Assembly: GCF_905120355.1 (NCBI RefSeq)
Contig: NZ_CAJHOB010000002.1
Span: 209,205 to 273,204 of the forward strand
DNA: 64,000 bases
Direction of reading: 5' to 3'
Source: Azonexus hydrophilus
GTDB taxonomy: Bacteria > Pseudomonadota > Gammaproteobacteria > Burkholderiales > Rhodocyclaceae
A model generated the notes under the pieces. The model had not been told where the DNA came from. It saw nothing but the letters and a program-made list of their open reading frames with translations, and made no database searches. How positions within the stretch are numbered: the first letter of the stretch is position 1; each line of letters opens with the position of its first letter. Both the position numbers and the translations under genes were made by a program. Shown piece by piece: positions 19,866 to 28,308 of the stretch.

Positions 19866-21470
19866 ATGGGTCCGTCCATGCACGTGCTGGCTTTCCTGCT
19901 TCTCATCCTTGCGGCATGCAGTCAGCCTGCGCCACGCCTGGATTCAGGGGCGCATCTGCAGGCCGGCATGGCAGTGCCGATGGCTTCCGGAAAACAGGAG
20001 CAAGCATTGGCAGAGCCGGACAGCCGCCCGCCGTGGCCTTTTTCCACGGCTGCCGAAACCTACAGCGTTACCGTGCGTGATGTGCCGGTACGAGATCTGC
20101 TGTTCGTGCTGGCCCGCGATGCCAAGCTGGAAATCGACATTGCGCCGCAGGTTGGCGGGACGGTCACGCTCAATGCCTACCAGCGCCCGTTGCCGGAATT
20201 GCTTGAGCGGATCGCGCGCCAGGTGCCGCTGCGTTATGAGTTCCTGGCCAATAGTCTGCTGGTGGCGCCAGATGCGCCCTACCTGCAGCATTACACGGTG
20301 GATTACGTCAACCTCGGGCGCACGGTCACCACGTCGGTGTCGAACAACATGCAGATCGGTAGCGTCCAGGGCAGCGACAAGAGTGCCGACAACCTGTCTG
20401 CGACCCGGATTGAAAACACGACCCAGCACAGGTTCTGGGAAAAGCTGGAGAAAAGCATCCTGCACCTGCTGCAGGAAGGTGAGGCCGGCAAGAAGCCGTC
20501 GGCAGGCGAACCGCAGCGGCTGGCCGTGCATCCGGAAGCCGGAGTGGTGTCGGTATTCGCCACCCAGGCGCAGCAGCGGCAGGTTGCCCGTCTGCTGGCA
20601 CAAATGAGCGGCGCCGTGCGGCGCCAGGTCCTGATCGAGGCGAGCATCGTCGAGGTCAGTCTGAACGAAGGCTACGAGCAAGGTATCGACTGGACCTCCA
20701 TGCTCAGTGGCGGGGTGTTCGAATATGCCGGCAACCCGCTGAAAAACAGCGTCAACCTGCGCTATAACCGCGGTGACAATCCGCGCGCCCTGCTGACGCT
20801 GCTGCAGCGGTTCGGTACCAGCAAGGTGCTTTCCAGCCCGCGCCTGTCGGTGCTCAATAATCAGACCGCCTTGCTGAAGGTGGTCGAGAATTATGTTTAT
20901 TTCAGTGTCAAGGCGGATACCACCAGCACCGCCAATGTCGGTAGTACGGTGACCTACACCACGACACCGCAAACTGTGGCGGTGGGCCTGGTGATGGGGG
21001 TGACGCCGCAAATTGCCGCTGACGATTCGGTCATTCTCAACATTCGTCCGACCATTACCAGCATCAGCCGCGAAGTGCCCGATCCCAATCCGGAGTTGCG
21101 CAAGAATGGCATCGAGAATCTGGTGCCGATGATCCGGACACGGGAGATCGAGTCGGTCATGCGCGTCGCCAATGGCCAGATTGCCGTGCTGGGTGGCCTG
21201 ATGGAAGACCGCATCGACTATCAGACGGCTCGCCTGCCCGGGCTGGGGCAGGTGCCGCTGGTAGGAGAAGCGTTCAACAACCGCAACAATCGCACGCAGA
21301 AAACCGAACTGGTCATTTTCCTGCGGCCGCTGGTCGTGCGCGAGCCGGGCCTGCCAGGGGCCTATAACGGTTACGAGCGTTTTCTGCCGGATGCGGCTTT
21401 TCTCGCTGCGCCTGAACACGGGCAAGCGTTCCGTTTCCCCCCAACCGGGCCGGCGGCAGGATCACCATGA
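19866..21470 (+). CDS. MshL/PilQ-type secretin (pilus-like outer-membrane channel)
   Basis: The 534-residue protein has an N-terminal lipobox (LLLILAACSQ), a secretin N0/STN domain (about 65-135, VPVRDLLFVLARDAKLEI), an N1-like region, and a C-terminal secretin domain ending with GGLMEDRIDY and PGLGQVPLVGEAF and the ELVIFLRPLVV strand. It fits MshL, the outer-membrane channel of MSHA-type pili. It heads a cluster with the ATPase and platform genes and overlaps the next gene by 4 bp. An in-frame ATG at 19878 is an equally plausible start. Confidence 0.87.
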   Translation: MGPSMHVLAFLLLILAACSQPAPRLDSGAHLQAGMAVPMASGKQEQALAEPDSRPPWPFSTAAETYSVTVRDVPVRDLLFVLARDAKLEIDIAPQVGGTVTLNAYQRPLPELLERIARQVPLRYEFLANSLLVAPDAPYLQHYTVDYVNLGRTVTTSVSNNMQIGSVQGSDKSADNLSATRIENTTQHRFWEKLEKSILHLLQEGEAGKKPSAGEPQRLAVHPEAGVVSVFATQAQQRQVARLLAQMSGAVRRQVLIEASIVEVSLNEGYEQGIDWTSMLSGGVFEYAGNPLKNSVNLRYNRGDNPRALLTLLQRFGTSKVLSSPRLSVLNNQTALLKVVENYVYFSVKADTTSTANVGSTVTYTTTPQTVAVGLVMGVTPQIAADDSVILNIRPTITSISREVPDPNPELRKNGIENLVPMIRTREIESVMRVANGQIAVLGGLMEDRIDYQTARLPGLGQVPLVGEAFNNRNNRTQKTELVIFLRPLVVREPGLPGAYNGYERFLPDAAFLAAPEHGQAFRFPPTGPAAGSP

Positions 21471-23104
21471 ATGCGCCGCTACCTTTGCTGGGAGAGCAGC
21501 TCCTGCGGCGGCGGTTGATCAGCCCGGATCAACTGCGCATCGCCTTGCTGGAACAGCAGCAGAAACGGCGGCCACTGGGCTGGTTGCTGGCTGAACTCGG
21601 CTTTGCCGATGAGGCTGGCGTGCAGGATGTCGTTGCCGAGCAACTGGCATGCCAGCGCTTCGATCCCGTGCAACACCGGCCGAGCCCGCAGGCATTGGCG
21701 CTACTGGCAGAGGAAGAAGCGCGCCGCCAGTATCTGCTGCCGCTGGCGGTGGATGCAGCAACGCAGACCTTCCTGCTGGCCATGGCACAGCCCTTTGATC
21801 CGCATGCCCGGGCGCTTTGCGACAGCATTTGTCCGGGCGGGATGCGTTGCGAAGTGTTGCTTGCCGGAGCGGGTGAGATCGAGCAGGCCATCAGTCAGCA
21901 TTACCCATCCCGGCTCGATATCGATACCCTGCTCGATGAGTGTGGCAGCAAGCCCACGGGGATGGCGCAGGCGCACGGCGAACCTCCCGCTGTGCGCCTG
22001 GTGGCGGCACTGCTTGCGGATGCCGTGCGCCAGGGGGCTTCGGATCTGCATTTTTCGCCGGAGCGGGCCTGTCTGCGCATTCGTTACCGTATCGACGGCA
22101 TGCTGCTGACCATCCGCCTGCTGCACCTGGCGCTCTGGCCGATGTTGGCCGGGCGCTTGAAAATACTGGCGGGGATGAACATTGCGGAAAACCGCCTGGC
22201 ACAGGACGGTCATTTCAGCCAGAGTCTGCTCGGTCGGGTGGTGGATTTCCGGGTGTCCTGCCAGCCGACACTGCATGGCGAAAATTTTGTCCTGCGCATT
22301 CTTGACCGGCAACGCGGCATCCTGCCGTTGACGGCACTGCAGTTGCCCGCCCGGCAGCTCACGCAACTGCAGCAGATGCTGCGCCACCCGAGTGGCCTGT
22401 TGCTGGTCACCGGCCCGACCGGCAGTGGCAAGACGTCGACCCTGTACGCGCTGCTCAAGGAGCTCAACCACGACGGCATCCATATCATGACGCTGGAGGA
22501 TCCGGTGGAATATCAGCTGCCGCTGCTGCGGCAGGTGTCCCTCACCGACAATGCCAAGGCCAGTTTTGCCGATGGCGTGCGCGCCCTGTTGCGGCAGGAT
22601 CCGGATGTCATCCTGATTGGCGAGATCCGCGATGCGGAAACGGCACGCATGGCATTGCGTGCGGCGCTCACCGGGCATCTGGTGTTCGCCACCTTGCATG
22701 CGGGCAGCGCCTTGTCGGCGTTTTCCCGTTTGCACGAGCTGGGTGTCGAGCGGCAGCAACTGCAGGGCAACCTGATCGGTATTGTTGCTCAGCGCTTGTT
22801 TCGCACGCCGTGCGTCTGTCAGCACGAACATGCGACAGTTGGTTGTGCCTTGTGTCACCACAGTGGCTACCGGGGGCGGCGGGCTCTGCTGGAAATCCTG
22901 CACATCACGCCGGCGCTTGATCCGCTGCTGGCCGCTGCTGCGGGTTTGCCGGAATTGTTTGCAGCCGCCCGGGCGCATGGATTCGTACCGCTGGCCGAAG
23001 CTGCCCAGGCCGAGGTCGCGCGCGGTGGCACGACATCCAGCGAAATGGCGCGGATCGTCGATCTGGCTGACGTGCTTGCCGGGGAGTACGGTCATGCGTC
23101 TTGA
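21467..23104 (+). CDS. Type II/IV secretion ATPase (MshE/GspE-like)
   Basis: The 545-residue hexameric ATPase drives pilus assembly or pseudopilus extension. An N-terminal MshEN-like domain (1-150, with repeated LL-rich motifs) precedes the catalytic core with Walker A GPTGSGKT (316-323), the Asp box LEDPVEYQ, Walker B ILIGEIRDAETA and the His box GHLVFATLHAGSA. A cysteine cluster (CVCQ... CALC) near residue 455 is the zinc motif of GspE/PilB enzymes, so assembly rather than retraction is likely. Its end overlaps the platform gene by 11 bp. Confidence 0.92.
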   Translation: MNAPLPLLGEQLLRRRLISPDQLRIALLEQQQKRRPLGWLLAELGFADEAGVQDVVAEQLACQRFDPVQHRPSPQALALLAEEEARRQYLLPLAVDAATQTFLLAMAQPFDPHARALCDSICPGGMRCEVLLAGAGEIEQAISQHYPSRLDIDTLLDECGSKPTGMAQAHGEPPAVRLVAALLADAVRQGASDLHFSPERACLRIRYRIDGMLLTIRLLHLALWPMLAGRLKILAGMNIAENRLAQDGHFSQSLLGRVVDFRVSCQPTLHGENFVLRILDRQRGILPLTALQLPARQLTQLQQMLRHPSGLLLVTGPTGSGKTSTLYALLKELNHDGIHIMTLEDPVEYQLPLLRQVSLTDNAKASFADGVRALLRQDPDVILIGEIRDAETARMALRAALTGHLVFATLHAGSALSAFSRLHELGVERQQLQGNLIGIVAQRLFRTPCVCQHEHATVGCALCHHSGYRGRRALLEILHITPALDPLLAAAAGLPELFAAARAHGFVPLAEAAQAEVARGGTTSSEMARIVDLADVLAGEYGHAS

Positions 23105-24305
23105 ATACACCGCGCTTGATGGACAGGGGCGGCTGGTCCGTGGCGTCCAGGAGGTGCCCAGCCGTGCTGCCTTGAGCGAGTTTCTGGCTACACGGCAGCT
23201 CGATCTGCTGCAGGTGCGCCGCTGCTGGTTGCCGCAGTTGTGCGCGCGCCGGACCGCGCTGACGCTGCCTGACCAGATCGGGCTGTGTCAGCATCTGGCG
23301 CATTACCTGGCCGCCGGGCTGCATCTCGACGAGGCCTTGCGCGATCTGGCCGGACACGCCGATACGCCCGCTTTGCGCAGCCTGGGGCAGAGCCTGCAAC
23401 GAAGCTTGCAGGGGGGAATGAGTCTGTCGCAAGGCTTGCGGCCGCATTTGGAAGCAAACACGGCTTATATCGCAGAACTGATTGCCGCGGGCGAGCAGAG
23501 CGGCACCTTGCCTACGCTGCTGCAGCGTCTCGGGGAAACCTTGCAGCGGAGTGAGCAGTGGCGGCAGCAAGCCAGGCGGGCCTTGTTCTATCCCTGTATC
23601 GCAGGCACCGTGGCCGGTGCTGCGTGCGTATTTCTGCTGCTGTTCCTGGTGCCGCAGATTGAAGGTTTCCTCCGCGCCAGTGGCCAGCCCTTGCCCTGGC
23701 ACAGCCGTGCGTTATTCGCCTTGTCGGCGGCCATACAGCAGCTATGGCTGGTCCTGCTGCTGTTGCCTCTGCTCATGTGGGCCGTGCTGGGCGCCTGCTT
23801 GCGCCTCTATCCCCGGCTCTATTGGCGGCTTGCCTGTTGGCAACTGAGCATGCCGGTTTTCGGGCGGATCCAGCTGCGATTGCAGCTGGCGCAACTGGCC
23901 GACCTGCTGGCGTTGCTATATGCGGCGGGGATTTCGCTCGCGACAGCACTGACCACCTGCGCGGCCAGTTGTCGTAATCTGGCGCTGGCCATCAGCCTGG
24001 AGGAAATCCAGCAGAGCGTGCGCGATGGGCAGAGCCTGAGTCAGGCGTTTGCCCAGGCCGCTGGGGCAAATCGTTTCTACCCGGTGTTTTTTCTGCACCT
24101 GCTGCAGGGTGGTGAAAAAACCGGGCAGCTCGAACACAGCCTCCGGCATATCAGCGAACGCTACAACGCGTCGGCCAGTGCCGCGATTGCCCGCCTGCAC
24201 ACGCTCATCGAGCCGGCCCTGACCTTGGTGGTTGGCGTTTTTCTTGGCTGGGTGGTCATTGCCACCCTGCAGCCGCTTTATGCGCTGATCGGCGAGGCGC
24301 TGTGA
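23094..24305 (+). CDS. Type II/IV secretion platform protein (MshG/GspF-like)
   Basis: This 403-residue inner-membrane protein has the two GspF/PilC domains with their membrane helices (around 165-190, 215-240 and 375-400) and the conserved LAHYLAAGLHLDEALRDLA and HLLQGGEKTGQLEHSL segments. It anchors the ATPase and the growing filament. The start at 23094 (MRLEYTALDGQGR) is the normal N-terminus of the family and overlaps the ATPase gene. Confidence 0.92.
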   Translation: MRLEYTALDGQGRLVRGVQEVPSRAALSEFLATRQLDLLQVRRCWLPQLCARRTALTLPDQIGLCQHLAHYLAAGLHLDEALRDLAGHADTPALRSLGQSLQRSLQGGMSLSQGLRPHLEANTAYIAELIAAGEQSGTLPTLLQRLGETLQRSEQWRQQARRALFYPCIAGTVAGAACVFLLLFLVPQIEGFLRASGQPLPWHSRALFALSAAIQQLWLVLLLLPLLMWAVLGACLRLYPRLYWRLACWQLSMPVFGRIQLRLQLAQLADLLALLYAAGISLATALTTCAASCRNLALAISLEEIQQSVRDGQSLSQAFAQAAGANRFYPVFFLHLLQGGEKTGQLEHSLRHISERYNASASAAIARLHTLIEPALTLVVGVFLGWVVIATLQPLYALIGEAL

Positions 24306-25408
24306 TGTGGCCCTGGATCGGTCTGTATCTGGAAGAGTCCGAGCTCTACACCTGGAGCCGGCGCACGGCCTGCCTGCGGCCGGTGGCGGATGTGGCAGAA
24401 GTGCTGACCGCACATCGGCGCAGCAACTATCGTCTGGTGGTCAACCAGAGTCGCGAACAGATTCTGCCGGAAACGCTGCCGGTAATGTCGCGCGGGATGC
24501 GGGCGCAGTTCCTTGACAGCCGCTTGCGCCGCCTCTTTCCCGATACGCCCTGGCGTAGTGTCGCCCCTGCGGCGAAGCCGGCGGCAAGTACGGAAATCAC
24601 TTGGCTGGCCTTGAGTGAAACCCCGGCCTTGCGGCAGCTGCTGGCTGCTCTGTCTGAATACGCGGGGGCGGTGCTCGGCATCTACAGCGTGGTGCAGCTG
24701 TTGCCGCCGGGTTTGCACGCATCTCCCCATCTGCTGCTCAGCGAACATTGCCGGTATCTACGTTGCAGCTTGATGGCGGGGGGCCGTGTTCGTGCCAGTC
24801 AGCTCATCGCGGCGAGCGCAGACAGCGCGGGCGAAATTCGCCAATTTATCGCCCGCGCCCAACAGGGGAATCTGCCGGTGCTACTGTTGGGAAGTCAGGC
24901 TTGGCGTGATGCGCTGGTCTTGCCTGCCGGCCTGTCGCCGCTACCTGTTCCGTCCGCTTGTGCGCGTCCGCTGCTGGCGGGTATCCGTCGCTGGCCAGCT
25001 GAACAATTTGCCTTGCCGGCACAGCGCCGGGTGGCGCAGCGGCGTAGCCGGGGGGTGACGCTGGGGGCTGCAAGCGCCTGTGGCCTGCTGGCCGCGACGC
25101 TCACCGGTTACGGTTGTCAGCAGGCAGAACCGCTGCGCCTGCCGCCTGTGGTCACGCCTGCCGTCGTCGTTCCTGAGGACATGCCAGAACCGCTGTTGGC
25201 ACCTGTGCTGCCGCCGGCGCAAGAGAGCGTGCCAGTGGTGGCGCCGCGACTGGATGGGCGCATCAGTCGTCAGGAACGCGTTGTCAGCGAATGGCGAGAG
25301 GGAATGCTCGTGTCTCCCGCCGACGGGCATCTGGCCGTTGGCGACACAGCGGAGCAACCGCTGTTGCCGCCCGGCAGCCTGCGGATTCATCGGGTACCGG
25401 GGCGATGA
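24305..25408 (+). CDS. Unrecognised protein in the pilus-like cluster (possible MshI/GspL analogue)
   Basis: The protein of about 367 residues overlaps the platform gene stop by one base. I do not recognise a domain. Residues 1-230 look soluble and mixed alpha/beta; a membrane helix follows a basic stretch (RRVAQRRSRG then VTLGAASACGLLAATLTG), with a Pro-rich periplasmic tail. That topology, cytoplasmic domain then one helix then periplasmic tail, and the position after the platform gene resemble GspL/PilM-N assembly proteins, which is inference only. Confidence 0.7.
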   Translation: MWPWIGLYLEESELYTWSRRTACLRPVADVAEVLTAHRRSNYRLVVNQSREQILPETLPVMSRGMRAQFLDSRLRRLFPDTPWRSVAPAAKPAASTEITWLALSETPALRQLLAALSEYAGAVLGIYSVVQLLPPGLHASPHLLLSEHCRYLRCSLMAGGRVRASQLIAASADSAGEIRQFIARAQQGNLPVLLLGSQAWRDALVLPAGLSPLPVPSACARPLLAGIRRWPAEQFALPAQRRVAQRRSRGVTLGAASACGLLAATLTGYGCQQAEPLRLPPVVTPAVVVPEDMPEPLLAPVLPPAQESVPVVAPRLDGRISRQERVVSEWREGMLVSPADGHLAVGDTAEQPLLPPGSLRIHRVPGR

Positions 25409-26982
25409 AGCGGGCCACACCGTGCCGCGCCCGCGGCCATATCCTGCTGACCTTGCTGCTGCTGACGGTGGCGACGACGGCGCTGGCGTTGAACTGGTTG
25501 CCTTCGGAGAATGGTCAGATGCAGCGTCGGCTGCGGCAGCAAGAGCAATTTGCCGTGCTGCGCGAGGCGCTCATTGCGCGTGCCGTGAATGATGATAACC
25601 GCCCCGGCAGTTTGCCTTGCCCGGCCCCAAATCCGGAAGTGAACGGCACGGCGCCGCTGCTGGCCGGTCAGAATTGTCCGCAGCGCCTGGATGGGGTGCC
25701 GTGGAGCACCCTGAAAATTCGTCCGCCGCATGATGCGTCGCACACGCCCTGGTACTACCTGATTGCTCCCGGGTTGCAGGACAGCGAGAGCAGTCAGCCG
25801 ATCCACAGCGACCATCCCTCCGGCCTGGTCAGTGCCCTGGAGGCGCTGCCGGTCGGCAACATTGCGGCGGTGCTGATCGCGCCTGGGCCCGCGCTTCCCG
25901 GTCAGCAGCGGCCAAGCGTTGATCCTGCGGCGTACAGTGAAGTCGTGCTCAGCCAGCAAAGCGATGGTGTGCACTTTGCCTTGTCGGGACAGAGTAACGA
26001 CCAGCTCTACCTGATCCACCGCGATGAGATCCTGCGCCCTGTCGAACGGCGCGTGCTACGCAGCGTACTGCGCTGCCTGGATGAGCATGCGCGCTACAGC
26101 GGCGGGCAGATACCCTGGGCCGCGCCGCTGGTGTCGGCGCAGCGCCACGGTCAGGTCGCTTGCACCTTTGGTCGGGTACCAGCGACACAGCCTGTCGGCA
26201 GTCTGACGCAGTTGGCGCAGGAAACGGCGGCCAGCCTGCAGCAGGCAGCACCGGGAGAGGCCCGGCAGGCAGCGTGCAGCCGTGCGGGAAATCTCCTGCA
26301 CAGTACGAAGCAGGCGCTCACGCCGCTGATGCAGCTGGCAGGCACGTGCCAGGCAGGAATGCTCAGTGCGGAGAAGGCGGCGCCACTGGTCAACGCCTTG
26401 CGGGAGGCGTTGGATAGCTTCGGCCTGGCGAGTTCAGCTCAGCGCCAGCAATTGCTGCACTTGCAGGACGGCTTCGCCAGCGGGACTGGAGCAGCGGCGT
26501 TGCTGGTCGAGCTTGACGCCTATTGCGGCAGCCTGCAGGCGCAACTGAGCGCGTTGCAGCAGCGACGCGAAGCAGCCTCCAGCCAGTGGGCGCAATGCGT
26601 GTCGCAACCCGCGCCGCTGATCAATGCTTTGTCCTTGCTCAGTCCCCCGGGGACAAGTAGTGCTGCCGCGCGCTGGCCCATGGTCTGGGGCGCAGCCGCC
26701 TGCGATTTTCTGCGCGACGAAAGCAGCTGGTGGGCGAGAAACGAGTGGGCGGACATGATCTTTTACCGCTTTGCCCCGGTGGGGGTTGGCAGCGGGGAGT
26801 GGCCGCAGATCGCCGGCTATGGCCCGGTGGAACGGCTGGTGATTGCTGCCGGTGCTGCACGTCCGGGGCAGCACAGGCCCGGATTCGATTTTGGGGATTA
26901 TCTGGAGGGCAGCCATGCCGCAGCAGGGGCAGCGTTGTTTTTCCGGGAGCAGGTGGATGGCAATGATCAGATCGCTTTCTGA
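25405..26982 (+). CDS. Large PilX-like membrane-anchored protein of the pilus-like cluster
   Basis: From the ATG at 25405 (4-bp overlap with the previous gene) the protein has 525 residues. A basic N-terminus is followed by one hydrophobic helix (GHILLTLLLLTVATTALALN), like a pilin or PilX start but without the canonical G-FTLIE peptidase site. The exported part has eight or more cysteines and a GSLPCPAPNPE motif that recurs as HLPCPADPA in the next protein. It may be a tip or minor-pilin-like adhesin; function is not known. Confidence 0.75.
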   Translation: MKRATPCRARGHILLTLLLLTVATTALALNWLPSENGQMQRRLRQQEQFAVLREALIARAVNDDNRPGSLPCPAPNPEVNGTAPLLAGQNCPQRLDGVPWSTLKIRPPHDASHTPWYYLIAPGLQDSESSQPIHSDHPSGLVSALEALPVGNIAAVLIAPGPALPGQQRPSVDPAAYSEVVLSQQSDGVHFALSGQSNDQLYLIHRDEILRPVERRVLRSVLRCLDEHARYSGGQIPWAAPLVSAQRHGQVACTFGRVPATQPVGSLTQLAQETAASLQQAAPGEARQAACSRAGNLLHSTKQALTPLMQLAGTCQAGMLSAEKAAPLVNALREALDSFGLASSAQRQQLLHLQDGFASGTGAAALLVELDAYCGSLQAQLSALQQRREAASSQWAQCVSQPAPLINALSLLSPPGTSSAAARWPMVWGAAACDFLRDESSWWARNEWADMIFYRFAPVGVGSGEWPQIAGYGPVERLVIAAGAARPGQHRPGFDFGDYLEGSHAAAGAALFFREQVDGNDQIAF

Positions 26983-27649
26983 AGCGCGCGGCCACCGCGG
27001 GTTTTCCCTCATCGAACTCAGTATTGTGCTGATCGTGTTCGCACTTCTTGCGGGCAGTCTCCTGCCCCTGGCGAGTGGGCAGCGCCAGCAGCAGGAAGAG
27101 CTGCGGGCGGCGCGCCAGCTCGAACAGGCCCTGGAGGCGCTGTATGCTCACGCGGTGGTGTACGGTCATTTGCCGTGTCCGGCGGATCCGGCACTGGCCG
27201 CAGCCGATGCGCAGGCGGGGGCCGCTGCGTGCCCACGTGAATACGGGGTGTTGCCATGGCAAACCCTGGGACTTGCTGCGACAGATCCCTGGGGAAGTTA
27301 CATCAGCTATTTTGCGGACAAGAAATTCACCGGCCCCCCTGCGCCAGGGGCGGGTGCCGGCTTTGGCCTGCATACCGAAGCCAGTGGCGAGGTGTCGGTG
27401 GCCACGGGGGGCATCAAGCTGGCGAGTCAGATTCCCGCACTACTCGTTTGCCATGGCCGCAACGTGCACCAGGCCTGGCGTCCGGATGCAGGGCGCAATG
27501 CAGGAGGAAGTGTCGATGAAGTCGAAAACGGCAAAGCCTCGCGCAACTTCGTGGATCGATTGCCCGATGCCGGTTACGACGATCTGGTGCGCTGGGTCAA
27601 TCCGGCCGTACTCAAGTTGCGGCTGGTCAATGCAGGGCGTCTGCCCTGA
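26957..27649 (+). CDS. Type IV prepilin-like protein
   Basis: The protein of about 230 residues has a canonical type III signal: basic leader, RGFSLIELSIVLIVFALLAG with cleavage after the Gly and Glu5 present, then an alpha-helical stem and a globular domain with the HLPCPADPA motif. The start lies inside the end of the previous gene; ATGs at 26957 and 26963 are both possible. It probably forms part of the filament made by the cluster. A prepilin peptidase must act from elsewhere, as none is encoded nearby. Confidence 0.85.
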   Translation: MAMIRSLSEARGHRGFSLIELSIVLIVFALLAGSLLPLASGQRQQQEELRAARQLEQALEALYAHAVVYGHLPCPADPALAAADAQAGAAACPREYGVLPWQTLGLAATDPWGSYISYFADKKFTGPPAPGAGAGFGLHTEASGEVSVATGGIKLASQIPALLVCHGRNVHQAWRPDAGRNAGGSVDEVENGKASRNFVDRLPDAGYDDLVRWVNPAVLKLRLVNAGRLP

Positions 27650-27705
27650 CGGAGTGCGGGAATGGTTCTTGTCTGTACTGCTGTCACTCATGTAAGGAGA
27701 GCGTC

Positions 27706-28308
27706 ATGGTTTTCACGCAACGCGGTTTCACCCTGATCGAAATATCGATTGTCCTGATCATCATTGGCTTGCTGCTGGGCGGAGTGCTTAAAGGGCAGGA
27801 GATGATCAACGATGCCAAGATCCGTAACATCGAGCAGGATATGGCCGGGATCGCAGCAGCGATTCATACCTATCAGGATCGTTACAAGGCCCTGCCCGGC
27901 GATGACAAGCGAGCAGCGGGACGCTGGGCTGCGGCCAGTGACGGGGATGGTGATGGCCTGCTGGAGGGGGACTTTGACAGCGCTACCGAGACCGATGAAA
28001 GCCGCATCATGTGGCGTCATCTACGCTATGCGGGGCTGCTGCAGGGCGACCCGGCTCAGTCCGGCCAGCCCAGACATGCCGCTGGGGGGCTGTTCGGCGT
28101 GCAGGGCAAGAGTGGGGGCCTGCTGTTGTGCGCTCGGCCCCTGACAAAGAAATTTGCCGAAATCATCGATGCGCATCAGGATGATGGACAACCGGACAAG
28201 GGGGTGATCCGGGTTTTTGCTGCTACAGGCGCCATCGATTTCAGCGCCCCGCTGACGAGCTACGACAGCGACGAAAGCACGGCCTACAGCTTATGCAAAA
28301 TCCTTTGA
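27706..28308 (+). CDS. Type IV prepilin-like protein (major-pilin candidate)
   Basis: The 200-residue prepilin has leader MVFTQRG and a perfect FTLIEISIVLIIIGLLLGG helix, followed by KGQEMINDAKIRNIEQDMAGI and a globular domain with GDDKRAAGRW and DGDGDGLLEGD, which looks like a calcium-binding loop. It follows the other prepilin by 56 bp with GGAG upstream of the ATG. Its last 18 bp overlap the 3' end of the convergent antiporter gene. Confidence 0.88.
   Translation: MVFTQRGFTLIEISIVLIIIGLLLGGVLKGQEMINDAKIRNIEQDMAGIAAAIHTYQDRYKALPGDDKRAAGRWAAASDGDGDGLLEGDFDSATETDESRIMWRHLRYAGLLQGDPAQSGQPRHAAGGLFGVQGKSGGLLLCARPLTKKFAEIIDAHQDDGQPDKGVIRVFAATGAIDFSAPLTSYDSDESTAYSLCKIL

Noticed and set aside
19944..21425. 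Open frame opposite the secretin gene
   Set aside because: The secretin motifs are intact on the plus strand, and the antisense product has no recognisable domain.
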